64,000 nt of DNA from assembly GCF_964340395.1 (NCBI RefSeq), contig NC_135551.1, positions 11,513,379 through 11,577,378 of the forward strand, given 5' to 3'. Of the stretch, positions 49,368 through 59,875 are shown one piece after another. Position numbers and translations under genes: made by a program. Position 1 is the stretch's first letter. Each line of letters opens with the position of its first letter. The notes under the pieces were generated by a model. That model made no database searches, had not been told where the DNA came from, and worked only from the letters and a program-made list of their open reading frames with translations. This DNA is from Glandiceps talaboti. Taxonomy: Eukaryota; Hemichordata; Enteropneusta; Spengelidae.

Positions 49368-50423
49368 ATGGCCAGCAATACTACTACCGAGGTAGCACAA
49401 TCACCACCAACTTCAGATTCAGAAGATTTCTCTTCTTGGGCTAGTCGCCATCATCTTACAACAGAGACAATAGAGATCCTGCGGAAGAAACAGTGTGACA
49501 GTGTGCTGGTCTTAAAACTTCTGTCAGAAGAGGACCTAAAGACTCTAAAACTCAGTCTTAGGCAACAGAAACTGCTTGGTGCTACAATTGCAGACCTGAT
49601 AAGTCAACCAAACCATGGGTCGCCACTTCACCACAGTGCAGCTGGTCCACAGGAGCCGACGGAGAAGTCCCCTGACAACTTACCAACCGTTTCGGATCAT
49701 CTCAGTAGGATGTCCTTGCCTGCCTGGGAACAGCATGCTCGCCAGACCAGCAGCACCACCACAGAAGTGCATAGTGCAGCCACCATGCCATCCATACCAG
49801 CAAATTTGCAGAGGATGGATCAAGACCCACTCGTGTATCTCCAACTAAACAGAGGTGAGAAACCACTGGAAATAGTTGATTTCGTGGTCACAAACAATGT
49901 AATGGACAATGAACAAATTTTAGCACATTCCAATGGGTCGCAAGTCATTTTAAAGTCACAGAACCCTAGGAAAGCTCGTTTAGAAGATGTTTCTTTTTCT
50001 CAGTGGTGTGCAGCCAATAGTCGCATTTTGCACACACTAATTATGAATGGGTTATTAAGCTCACAGGGTATACACCAATACTTAGCCTACACTGTAAAAA
50101 TCTGTGAATTAGCAGAGAGATACACTTGGCTTTCAGTGTTGCAGTATGACAGGGAATACCGTTGGCTACAAGCTAATTATAAATTTCCGTGGGGTAGTGA
50201 TTCACAACATCTGAGCAATACCAAACTGCTCCCTAAGTTTTTTAGTAGGAATAATGAGCATTTGAAAATTAAGAGCACCCACCTTGCACCAAATGGTACT
50301 GAAATTTGTCGCAATTTCAACGGCAAATTTGGATGTAAATTTATGAATTGTAAATATGTCCACTGCTGTCTTGTACCCAATTGTGGTAAATCTCACCCTC
50401 AATCAGCACATCCAAAAAACTAA
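49368..50423 (+). CDS. SAM-domain gag protein of DIRS-like element
   Basis: 351 residues from an ATG in good context (AAGATGG); the frame is open about 140 bp further upstream with another ATG at 49236. After a polar lead, residues about 20-70 read DFSSWASRHHLTTETIEILR then CDSVLVLKLLSEEDLKTLKL, a SAM-like domain. The middle carries DPLVYLQLNRGEKP and a helical stretch (WCAANSRILHTLIMNGLLSS, ICELAERYTWLSVLQYDREY). The C-terminus has a CCCH-type cluster CRNFNGKFGC with further C/H pairs. It ends AAA AAC TAA, a -1 slippery site against the stop. Its cysteine tail parallels the 41-kb gag. Confidence 0.8.
   Translation: MASNTTTEVAQSPPTSDSEDFSSWASRHHLTTETIEILRKKQCDSVLVLKLLSEEDLKTLKLSLRQQKLLGATIADLISQPNHGSPLHHSAAGPQEPTEKSPDNLPTVSDHLSRMSLPAWEQHARQTSSTTTEVHSAATMPSIPANLQRMDQDPLVYLQLNRGEKPLEIVDFVVTNNVMDNEQILAHSNGSQVILKSQNPRKARLEDVSFSQWCAANSRILHTLIMNGLLSSQGIHQYLAYTVKICELAERYTWLSVLQYDREYRWLQANYKFPWGSDSQHLSNTKLLPKFFSRNNEHLKIKSTHLAPNGTEICRNFNGKFGCKFMNCKYVHCCLVPNCGKSHPQSAHPKN
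50414..50420 (+). promoter_or_regulatory. Slippery heptamer A AAA AAC for -1 frameshift
   Basis: The heptamer is in the correct phase relative to gag (codons AAA AAC), followed at once by TAA, and the pol frame is exactly the -1 frame. A candidate 8-bp stem GTTAAAGA/TCTTTAAC lies about 30 nt downstream. Confidence 0.65.
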
Positions 50424-50707
50424 GTACATTCCTCGGGGAAGGCTACCAGGTTAAAGAGTCTCCTTCTTTAACTGATTTTTTACCAAATTGGGAGAGGGAA
50501 CTTAGGGATGATCCAGACCGAGATTTCCTTTTAGCAGGCATAAAAGATGGCTTTCACATTGTTGATGATACTGATCAAGTTTTCAATAAGGCTGAAACTG
50601 ATAATTATCTCTCGGCTACTAATCCAGCTGCTCATCCCATAGTTGAAAAACAGATAATTAATGAAGTGATTCATGACCACTATGTACCACTATGTGAATT
50701 TCACTGA
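50424..50707 (+). pseudogene. Truncated pol N-terminus in the -1 frame
   Basis: Read in the -1 frame after gag, with no ATG: GEGYQVKESPSLTDFLPNWE, then RDDPDRDFLLAGIKDGFHIV and YLSATNPAAHPIVEKQIINE. DPDRDFLLAGIKDGFxI followed by NxxSA is the start of DIRS/Ngaro pol. The frame stops after 93 codons with unrelated residues (VPLCEFH) and the polymerase domain is missing. The truncation point is about 50690. Confidence 0.75.
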
Positions 50708-51084
50708 AATTATATCCCATACTAGTTGTCAAAATATTAAATTTAATCTGCAATAAATCAATAGTATTGAAAACTGATAAATTATCAATATAACAAGAAT
50801 GTATGCTGATGAATTTATTAAACCATCTATTTATGTGTATTTGTCATCATACCAATGGGTTTATAATTCTTTACTCATAATATGTTATGTCTTTCTTGAT
50901 TTGTGTGGCTGTCTTTGCCTATGCCTTTGTATATGTATATTGTGTACATGTGTGTGAGTTTATGCATGTATGATATTGAAACTAATCCAGTATTTAATCT
51001 ACTTTTCCACTGTAGTAATAATTTGTTCATGGAGTAAAACTTTCATTTTATTGAAAAATGTCTTTTGTTCCTCCATTCATTTAG

Positions 51085-51480
51085 GTGGCTACAACACTGA
51101 ATTGTCCCATAGAAGGAGAGAAAAATGACAGAGTGTGGAAACAACTTGAGGTGAGAGCTGCAGTCACAAAATCTACAAACTACATAATTTGTTCATTTTA
51201 TTTCAGGATATGTACTTATATTTATTTCTACTTGTATATACACCTTTTCTACATTTCACCATCAACAATATTTTATAGAATTGCAAGGATATGCTCTCTT
51301 TTTGTCATCATGGTAGTTCATCAAACTTAATGAAGTAAAACCAAATACCACCAACTGAGATCTGGATCAAAGTTGGAGGAGATCATGGTGGGGGATCTAT
51401 GAAATCAAAATTTCAGATCCTTAATGTAAACAAACCCAAAAGTGTCAAAAACACAGTAGTTTGGAACTTTTTCTGGCAGG
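51085..51480 (+). pseudogene. Decayed copy of an unnamed repeat-associated protein
   Basis: Fragment 1 (51085-51175) is homologous to 60700-60790 but lacks about 150 bp present there. Fragment 2, near 51360-51470, reads EIWIKVGGDHGGGSMKSKFQ then ILNVNKPKSVKNTVVWNFF. The GGDHGGGSxKxxFQI and NKPxSxKNTVV pattern is one I recall from large repetitive protein families of marine invertebrates, also seen with a YYCLWC segment; I cannot name the family. Stops and deletions make this copy non-functional. Confidence 0.5.
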
Positions 51481-51799
51481 CGACTCGTACAAAAACCTGC
51501 ACATAGCCATGGCATTCAATTTAGCAGAATACTCTTGATGGGTATTTGTGGAAGTTAGTTAAAATTTAAAAAACAACAATAAACATTGCCCCTCTTCCTT
51601 GAACCTTCTCATTCGTTGTGCAGAGAAAACAAATACCAGTAAACCATAAACATGACATATTGGTTGATGTCTGTACAGCTAACAGCAGCTATATACATAT
51701 GCACTACAGTGACTATATGTGGATTCTCATCAGTATACTTCAGACAATGTGTAACTTATAACACACAAGTAAAACATTTGCATCAGTAAAATTGAGCCT

Positions 51800-52480
51800 A
51801 TTCCAAGGAATAAGTAGAAAGTAGGAATATTACAATACACAGGACTCTGTCCAAAGCAGGTGTTGTTCAGTCATTGTCTAGTAGCACTGGCAGAGTTTTC
51901 TGAGTAACTTTATTTCAAATCAGTTGGAATCATAACTTTGTGATTTGTGTACTTAGTATATTTGTCAGTCGTTTGGTCAATGTTGAACCTTGACATCACT
52001 CAATAGCAAGTCAATGATACATAATCAGCCATGCTGTCCTGGTCAATTTTAACTAAGTAGTCCTGTAAATTTAAAGATCTTGTTTCTGTTTATTTACAGT
52101 TTCTTTTCGCCTTCATGGCGTCTCTGAATTCTTTCCACACTTTGGACATTTCACATGTTACAAACGATGATAAAGTAAGCCAGATTCAGCCTCATCGCTA
52201 CATGTATACAGCACTTTCAGTAGTGCCGTTTAGATCACAAGGAATGCTGCTCTATGACAGCTATGGGCCATTGCAGACCAGAACTGCCACTGTTGTTTTT
52301 CAATTTGTTTTCATTTGTTTTGTTTTTTTAATTTTGATTTTATTTTCCTTTTGTTTTCATTTCACTTTTGATTTTATTTCTGTTAATTTTGTTTTCATTT
52401 TACTTTTATGTTCATTTTATATTACTTTTGTTTTTCTTTTCTACTTTCGAGTGCGATTTTTTTTTTTTTTTTTTTTTTTT
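51800..52480. other. AT-rich stretch with a short unexplained frame
   Basis: A 145-codon frame from an ATG at 52115 runs into T-rich low-complexity sequence. Its first part (about 52195-52295) is an inverted, diverged copy of about 54090-54200, so it is repeat sequence and not a gene. The stretch ends in a T-run and G-run (52458-52495). Confidence 0.5.
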
Positions 52481-52729
52481 TGGGGGGGGGGGGGGTACTC
52501 CTGGAGTAATGACTCGAAATGTGGGAGATCATTACTCCCACAAAGCCCGTAGGTGCTATGTTTGCCGGGCCTGGATGACTCTGGGATAGCCTGTGGACTG
52601 ACTGGGAAAGCCTTAACAATTCCACAGCAACATGATATAGAGTGTGCAACATAGCCCTGTCCCGTAGCCCCAAACCCAAATGGATCTCTGTAGCATTTGT
52701 ATGTGTTTGTGTGCATTTGTGTGCATTTG

Positions 52730-53745
52730 TGTGCATATGAGATTCTGGTACAATTCGCGACATATAGCACAAGCCGAATGGCGAGTGCTATATGGAGCGA
52801 ATTGTACCAAATTCGAGTGTATACCTGCCTTCGGTGGGGGTTATTGCTATTATATTATATCAAAATATGTGTCTATTTCTTCTAAATGTGATTCTGTGGT
52901 TATTTATATGCCTGAAAAGGCAAATTCAAACATACAGAAAAAGATCGTCGGTAATAGATCGTCGGGAACGAGCATATTTTGATGAGTGGATACGTTCATG
53001 TCGCCCCCCCCCCCACACACACACACACACGTACTGCATGAACACAAACCGTACACTGCATTGCATTGCATTGATAAATTACTTTATTTACATCATATAA
53101 TGCATAACGAAAACGCGTTGAAAAATAGCAACAAAGAAAACGGGGCAAGAGGTCAAAGAAAGTAACAATTTTGTTTGGATATTTACATAAGAACAATACA
53201 ATCTTGTACACTTCTAAAAATAGATGTCTCGGCGTTGAATCAGTTGAATCCGCGGAGAAAGCTCGTGACAGTAAATCAGAGACGCGATGTTACACAGTCT
53301 ACTTTAATCTAATGGTTACCAAATTGAACATTGACAACCTGAAAATGTACAGTTTTGAAATAATCCTGACCCACTTGACTGATGGTTAAAAGTTAAATTG
53401 GCGTTGCTTGATTCAACGAGAGCAGGACGCTGAGACGGCTCGTTGCATGGGAGAACTTGTACCTTATCAGCCATGGCCAGTGATCGTGATGTTGAAGCCA
53501 CTGATCGATCGTTGCTTTCGATCGCAAGGTCATCGATGGAATTATTTGGACTACTGTAATCCAAACTATTGTACAGGATACCTTTACTCTGAGGAAGTGT
53601 TAACTTATTGGTATAAGAACGAACACATTCAGCTTGTATGTACTATTCATATGCTAGTTTAGGGGCTGGCAGTGGTAAAATGGGATTTTACCACAGTTAT
53701 TATCCAATCAGAATGGCACATAGTAGCATGATATAATATAATTAT
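52730..53745 (+). mobile_element. Hairpin-ended element, copy 1
   Basis: Starts with a palindromic segment (GGTACAATTCGCGACATATA ... GTGCTATATGGAGCGAATTG) and ends with TGGTAAAATGGGATTTTACC-type inverted sequence. An inverted, diverged relative lies at 59876-60660. It includes a C-run plus (CA)n and a TTGCATTGCATTGATAAATT block. The two copies sit at different places in the two duplicated blocks, so they inserted independently. Confidence 0.7.
53316..53600 (-). CDS. Unidentified open frame inside hairpin element copy 1
   Basis: A - strand frame with balanced composition: DYSSPNNSIDDLAIESNDRS, MADKVQVLPCNEPSQRPALV and LFQNCTFSGCQCSIW before the stop. No ATG starts the long frame; the first internal ATG is at MADKVQ. 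The NCTF-xGC ending reminds me of the terminal exons of some invertebrate immune-type genes, but this is not enough to identify it. The segment is absent from the second copy of the element, so it may be captured host sequence. Confidence 0.3.
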   Translation of the reverse strand, partial: TLPQSKGILYNSLDYSSPNNSIDDLAIESNDRSVASTSRSLAMADKVQVLPCNEPSQRPALVESSNANLTFNHQSSGSGLFQNCTFSGCQCSIW

Positions 53746-54090
53746 TATTATAGTCACACTATACTCACACATACAGGTTTTATCCTTCAACTTGCAATTT
53801 AGAAACATTATGGTTTAAATGTTTCTGAATCATTAAATCAGTTTTCTATTCATTCTATTTCATAACATGATTTATGAGTTGTATGTTTCTTTGCTGATAT
53901 CCTGATTTATGCAAACTGTTTCCAGTTAATTGTACAATGATCTCAGAACTTATATCTTAAATGGACTCTATTTCAAGTACTTTTACACATAAAATTGACA
54001 TGTTGATATAAACATTTTCACACACCCTACTTGTTCAACAGCTCAGTACTACATTTGGATCAATCTCTCAGATTTTGAGAGATTTTTAAA

Positions 54091-56196
54091 AAGAACATTA
54101 GTGGCAGTTCTGGTCCGCAATGGCCCACAGCTGCCATAGACCAGCATTCCTTGCGAACTCAATGGTGCCACTGAATGTGCAGTATACCGGTACATGTAGC
54201 ACCCTCAAAGGTGAGAGTCTGTGATTATGAGGCTGAATATGAATATGAGGTCCAAACCACAAAAAAAGTTTGACATCTGTGGTATGCAAAGAGCTTTGAT
54301 TTTGAAATGGACAATGGTGAATGATTCTAAGATATTATGCATATATATGATACAAATGTAAGTGATCAACTTGATTTCACTCAAATGATGTCACTAAGTA
54401 TTGATTGTAGGATTCTTAGTACCATGACCAAAATACAAAATTAAGTTTGGATCATTTGACACAGCTGTCCTAATTAAAGGTACAGTATGTAGTGTAGCCT
54501 CTTTCAAAACAAAATCTATTTAATAATGAAAATTGTATTACATCAAATACAACTACACACATAAAACTGTTATTCACAATTTTAGATTATGCATCACTGT
54601 AAATAACATTTCATTTATAGCAAACATTTTACATATCTCCCAATGAATTTATCATTAAGTAACATTATGACTACTTTTGAAGTGAAATTGGACTAATTAA
54701 ACATCAAATTATCCAAGAAAAATTATTTGATAAATTTGATTAACATATTATATATTTGATTAACATATTAATAGGGATATCAGAATGGATGATATTAAGA
54801 ATCAGTCAGTAAGCGAAGTTGGACAGTCAGAGGTGTCTTTTAATCACTTTCATATTTAATGGTTAGTAATGATTAGTTTGCAATGATATTATATTTAGTG
54901 AAACATCATTAAGCAGGTATGAGAAGTGGTGGAAAGAAGAAACATTATGTACAATTTACTTTGGAACTTATATTGACTGTCGAAGGGTCAACAAACCGAT
55001 ATTAAAAACTTATTAAAAACATTAATTTTATTCTCTAAATTTCATCATTAGGGCAAGACCTGCTTGTAAATTAAGATATTTTGATTATACTATTATACAA
55101 ATTAATCCATCACTTTATTTTGACTCTTGAGTATTAAAATAAAAACATCACAGCAAAAATTGTTTGTACAATGTATAAAGTATACTGTCCATTTAAGTCA
55201 TGGCAGGGGTGACCCTGTGTCCATATATTTAGACTGTAAAACATTTTCAGCTATAGACCTGTTGCCAGTTCCAAGATGCATCGTGTGTCTCCCCATGCAA
55301 CATTATTCAGGGTATGGTTGTCACCTGACTGTACCCTAGGTTCACCCGTTAAATCCTTCTCTGTCGTTGATGACATTTTGTCTTTGTTCTATAAAATCAC
55401 CCATAATTAAAGAGGTCAATATGTCTTTCCTGATGAAAGTGTTATTTCAAATGTAATAAAGATAAAACAAGCCGAAAGGTAACAACATAGGCGACGTTGT
55501 CTCACACAATGTACCAGGGATATCTTGGAACCAGAAATTCGTCGGTTTTTTTAATTTTATTATAAACAATTTTTTGGATTAGCAAATTGAACTCTCTGAT
55601 CAATTTAAAGTGGGTTTCCTAACTATTCATCAGGCAGGTGTGGCACTGGTATCTACAACTTCAAACAAGTGAACATTTTCCAGCATCTTTATCCCATGCA
55701 GAACACAGGTTGTAACTTGTAATACAAAGACATGTAGCTGTAACTCAGTAACCTATCATCAACACTATATAATCGAGTGAGTTGGGGGGGGGGGGGGGTA
55801 TAAAAATGCTGTTTATTTGCTAATCTAACTATTTTCTGCTATTAGCTCATATTGCATATATGTGAAATCAAAATGGAATGTAGAAAATTATGAAAAAGTA
55901 TCAACGGATTGTAAATGGTAGTTATGTATGCAGTCAGTTAATACAAAGCTATTCATTATTTGTTATTGTATTCCAAACTCTGCAGTATTTTAAAACCAAA
56001 TGTTTGAATTTCACATTTTCACATAACTGCCTTTTTTTATCAGTGAACCAATGACGATGACGTAGATGACATATTGTTGTGGAGGAGAAACTGTACCAAT
56101 GGTTCTGCTAGACAACATATCACACCTACAATTTGATTCTAATCTGACATTTGCCTTTATGCTGACAATTGAGTACATGTATAAGAGTGACAGTAC
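54091..56196. other. Ankyrin gene intron, block 2
   Basis: No gene is seen. About 54.25-54.85 kb and 55.86-56.19 kb are diverged copies of about 34.7-35.2 kb and 37.1-37.46 kb. A G-run lies at 55782-55798. Confidence 0.6.
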
Positions 56197-56295
56197 CTCT
56201 TTGCTTGCTTCTTTATCTGCTCCACATTCTACAAGATACTTCACAATACCAAGGTGACCCTCCTGAGCTGCAATATACAGAGGTCCTGCACCGGT
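56197..56295 (-). CDS. Ankyrin-repeat exon (TGAGPLYIAA), most upstream seen
   Basis: A 99-bp phase-0 exon, acceptor CTCTTCAG, donor GAG|GTACTG. It encodes TGAGPLYIAAQEGHLGIVKY then LVECGADKEASKE. It is paralogous to the 37.5-kb exon including flanking introns. This is the first exon of the - strand gene that I can recognise; the true 5' end, promoter and start codon are not identified and may lie in the CpG-richer stretch at 57-58.5 kb or beyond the window. Confidence 0.94.
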
Positions 56296-56397
56296 CTGAA
56301 GAGTGAACAGAAATATACTAATAAGATAATTTATCATAAATTATTACACCATCTGAGTAACAATAAAGAGACGTCTTGCTAGTAATGTTGATGCATA

Positions 56398-56850
56398 CAT
56401 GGAATATCAGCCGTCAACAATTCTTATAACCCCATTTAGTCTGGTCTTTATAACCATAACTAGTTAACTATCTTATTTTGATATTAATCAGATTACAGAT
56501 TGTAATTATATACAATGTACAGAGAGTACCTGCATACAATATGAGATGTTACAGCCAAATTAAACACTCTTTGAAATGTTACACCAACATTCCTGTTTTA
56601 AATCAATTCTTACGATTTCAACCATACATGTATATTTAATATGGGTTTATATACAAGACAATCTTGGTTTACTCAGCTTCTAATAACCTATAGTAAATCT
56701 TTATGTTTTGGATCAATTCTTACCATTTCAACCATACATGTATATTTAATATGGGTTTATATACAAGACAATCTTGTTAATACTCAGCTTCGAAAACTGA
56801 TAAATTATCAATATAACAAGAATGCAAGCTGATGAATTTATTAAACCATC
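56398..56850. repeat. Block-2 intron copy containing the empty insertion site
   Basis: Diverged copy of 38571-38724 joined to 46215-46600, without the foldback element. CATACAATATGAGATG at about 56534 is the uninterrupted target. About 1.7 copies of the 110-bp unit follow. Confidence 0.9.
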
Positions 56851-57070
56851 CGTTCGAGGTACGAACGGTAACACTCAAGCTTGGAACAGGCTAATCAATG
56901 TACTCGATTCACTACATTGACTACGAGTTTCGAGTATCTGATCGGTAAATCCAATCATATTTGACTTCAAAATTGCGGTATTTCTTCGATCTCGCGAAAT
57001 AATTTTTTGTCAAAGGACACTTTCATATAGCAGGTGTCAAGTACTCCGCCTAAAGGAGGTGTAATCGATG

Positions 57071-57304
57071 TTAATAAAATCGTCGAACAAACTCGCACAT
57101 GTAACACCGACTGGGAGCTGTTAATTGGTGGTGTAATTGATGTACGCATCTCTGTGCTCGGCTGTAACACCGACTGGGAGCTGTTAATTGGTGGTGTGAT
57201 GATTGATAATATCAATTATCACACCACCAATTAACAGTTCCCAGTCGGTGTTACAGCCGAGCACAGAGATGCGTGCATGTGCGAGTTTGTTCGACGATTT
57301 TATT
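57071..57304. repeat. Long hairpin (foldback/MITE-like)
   Basis: An inner stem of about 56 bp per arm (57145-57200 with 57218-57273, one mismatch seen), then an outer stem of about 29 bp (TCGTCGAACAAACTCGCACA and its inverse). The left arm has an extra 43-bp direct copy of TAACACCGACTGGGAGCTGT and following bases that the right arm lacks. Confidence 0.88.
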
Positions 57305-58524
57305 TGATGTGACTTGTGAGACGAGACAGACAATGACTTTAAGAATATGACGAAACTAAACTCTCCATTTTGTTACAAGACCACGAATATTTGTTTAAAA
57401 ACCTCGTGGGGTTATACTTCCATGCTTACATGAACTCATGGGTAAAACTTGTCGGCCGCAAATGACCTCAAGTGACCTATTTGATCACGTACGACCGCAG
57501 TTGAATTTCAGTCGAAGTTCGGTGTTGTCAGCGTCGATATAATAATTAAATTTTTTTAAATTTTTTTTTTTTTAAATCCAAGCTTCTTGTCTGAATAACC
57601 ATAGAGAGTAAAAGGGTCTTCTGTCTATGGAATAATTAACGTTTCGATTGCATGAAAGTTAGTGAAACAATATAAAAATTGCCATTCACGCCTCCAACCT
57701 CTAAAAAGCTACCAGCAGACAATAGTCAACTCTGCGGCATTTTTTTAATTTCATCAGACGATTGCTTGACCCCAAGGTTGAGAAGGGTCTGCTGTTTTGA
57801 CATTGTCAAATTTTGTAAAACGATTCAAAACACAAACAACGTTTTACATGTGACTGTTTGAGTATTTGTTAATGAAAGAACACAAAGAGAACGGAAATAG
57901 CCGAATCGCTAGATTACAGGGAGTCCGAATCAGTGATTAAAGCATTATAAACATACAAGTTCATCGGAAAATGGTTGATGCCATATCTCGTATTTTACGT
58001 TTATTTCAAGTCTCGCGTATAACAAGGGTTCATGTGTTATTTACTTCCGCATTTATGACACGGCAATCGATCAATCAATTTCGATATAATACCCCTTTTA
58101 TACACTTGGGCTTTATATTAAACCCTTTTACAAGTTCACAGTGCATTCATTTCAAGGCATAATCAGCTATACTTGTAACTGCATTTCCACCAACAAGTAT
58201 GGCGCATAAACTTTGATAAACCATTGAGTGAAGCCGACGCAGATAATTTGATCGTGCTCGCCGTCTACGTGTCACACCACAGCCACTTGTAAGCTAGTAT
58301 TCCTTTCCTGAATTGTTTTATTCTTATTTATTATGGTCCTAATACAAAACAATGACGTTATTATAGGGATTGACGATATTCTTCAAAGATCGGTATCGAC
58401 GTCACCCTCCTCCGTGTACTCTACGTACGTCACCGAGCTTAAAAATTAAACGACGACCCCTGCGAGCGAGCGTACACGGTACAGTTGTGAGAGCCACAAA
58501 ATACTAGACACGGTTTTATACTCG

Positions 58525-58745
58525 CAAGTGATACATTGTCACCACTCACAAGCGTCACTTTTCACTACTCGCAAGTGATATTGTCACCACTCACAAGCGT
58601 CACTTTTCACTACTCGCAAGTGATACATTGTCACCACTCGCAAGCGTCACTTTTCTCTACTCGCAAGTGATACATTGTCACCACTTGCAAGCGTCACTTT
58701 TCACCACTCGCAAGTGGTGTATTTCGCCACTTGCTACTCGCAACT
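58525..58745. repeat. About 47-bp minisatellite, 4-5 copies
   Basis: Unit contains CACAAGCGTCACTTTTCACT and ACTCGCAAGTGATACATTGT. It includes the short palindrome CACTCGCAAGTG in some copies. Confidence 0.85.
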
Positions 58746-59244
58746 TTCACTCGCATCATGCATATTTTGTACCTTGTACATACCTAGATTTAGGTATAAT
58801 GTGGTCTACACTAAGGAAATTGAGAAGATGAGTGTGTAACTATAGTATATTTACATGTGTATGCATTGTTATCAAAGTATGCCATTGTGTGTCAAAGTGG
58901 GTATCACCACACGTCAATGTGTACTTCACTCATTGTGTATGTCCATCTCCATGTGTCACCATCATTGTATCTTAGTACCAGTAGTTATGAGTATGACTCA
59001 TTGCATGTTAAAATAACAGTCTCTTCTATGTAGAGATGACTTTATTATATCATATTATATATTCCAATATTATTAATAAATATGCATCTAACTCATAAGT
59101 AATGGTGTCATGTGTATAATTTGTCATCATACCAATGGGTTTATGATTGTTTACTCACAATATGTCTTGGTTTGTGTGGCTATCTTTGCCTATGCCTTTC
59201 TGTGTATATTACATGTCAATATGTGTACATCAATGTGTGAGTTT

Positions 59245-59838
59245 ATGCATGCATGATATTGAAACTAAATTTAATATACTTTTCCATTATAGTAATAATG
59301 ATATTGAAACTAAATTTAATCTACTTTTCCATTGTAATAATAATGATATTGAAACTAAATTTAATCTACTTTTCCATTGTAATAATAATGATATTGAAAC
59401 TAAATTTAATCTACTTTTCCATTGTAGTAATAATGATATTGAAACTAAATTTAATCTACTTTTCCATTATAGTAATAATGATATTGAAACTAAATTTAAT
59501 CTACTTTTCCATTGTAGTAATAATGATATTGAAACTAAATTTAATCTACTTTTCCATTGTAGTAATAATAATATTGAAACTAAATTTAATCTACTTTTCC
59601 ATTGTAGTAATAATGATATTGAAACTAAATTTAATCTACTTTTCCATTGTAATAATAATGATATTGAAACTAAATTTAATCTACTTTTCCATTGTAGTAA
59701 TAATGATATTGAAACTAAATTTAATCTACTTTTCCATTGTAGTAATAATGATATTGAAACTAAATTTAATCTACTTTTCCATTGTAGTAATAATGATATT
59801 GAAACTAAATTTAATCTACTTTTAAATTTCCATTGTAG
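59245..59838. repeat. 45-bp minisatellite, about 13 copies
   Basis: Unit reads ATATTGAAACTAAATTTAAT then CTACTTTTCCATTGTAGTAA and TAATG. Block C copy 1 has a single unit at about 50970-51020, so the array expanded after the duplication. Open frames across it are a consequence of the 45-bp period. Confidence 0.95.
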
Positions 59839-59875
59839 TAATAATTTGTTGATAGAGCAAAACATTCATTATATT

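Larger units (their letters stand above)
49015..50752 (+). mobile_element. Truncated DIRS/Ngaro-like retroelement
   Basis: Inserted between the 77-bp array and sequence that continues the duplicated blocks. It contains gag and the beginning of pol only; the rest of pol and the recombinase are absent. The 5' flank (about 49015-49230) has no matching repeat in the window, so the element's ends are approximate. Confidence 0.65.
50755..54090 (+). repeat. Duplicated block C, left copy
   Basis: Aligns in the same orientation with about 56785-63620, with gaps. Shared anchors include AACTGATAAATTATCAATAT, GTCATCATACCAATGGGTTT, CAACAATAAACA[C/T]TGCCCC and CATGACATATTGGTTGATGT. It carries a more damaged copy of the protein family noted at 60.7-62.6 kb. 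Confidence 0.8.
56857..59100. other. Insertion in duplicated block C, CpG-richer
   Basis: Sequence with no counterpart in block C copy 1, between ATTAAACCATC and TTGTCATCATACC. It is noticeably richer in CG dinucleotides than its surroundings and holds a long hairpin and a short minisatellite. No convincing exon is seen. It could be a mobile insertion or the promoter region of the ankyrin gene. Confidence 0.45.

Noticed and set aside
52115-52552. 145-codon frame beginning MASLNSF
   Set aside because: Runs into T-rich low-complexity sequence, and its first part is an inverted copy of repeat sequence at about 54.1-54.2 kb.
55425-55490. Second possible hammerhead (CTGATGA ... GAAA)
   Set aside because: The boxes are about 37 nt apart without a usable stem II, and no stem I complement or cleavage triplet is present.
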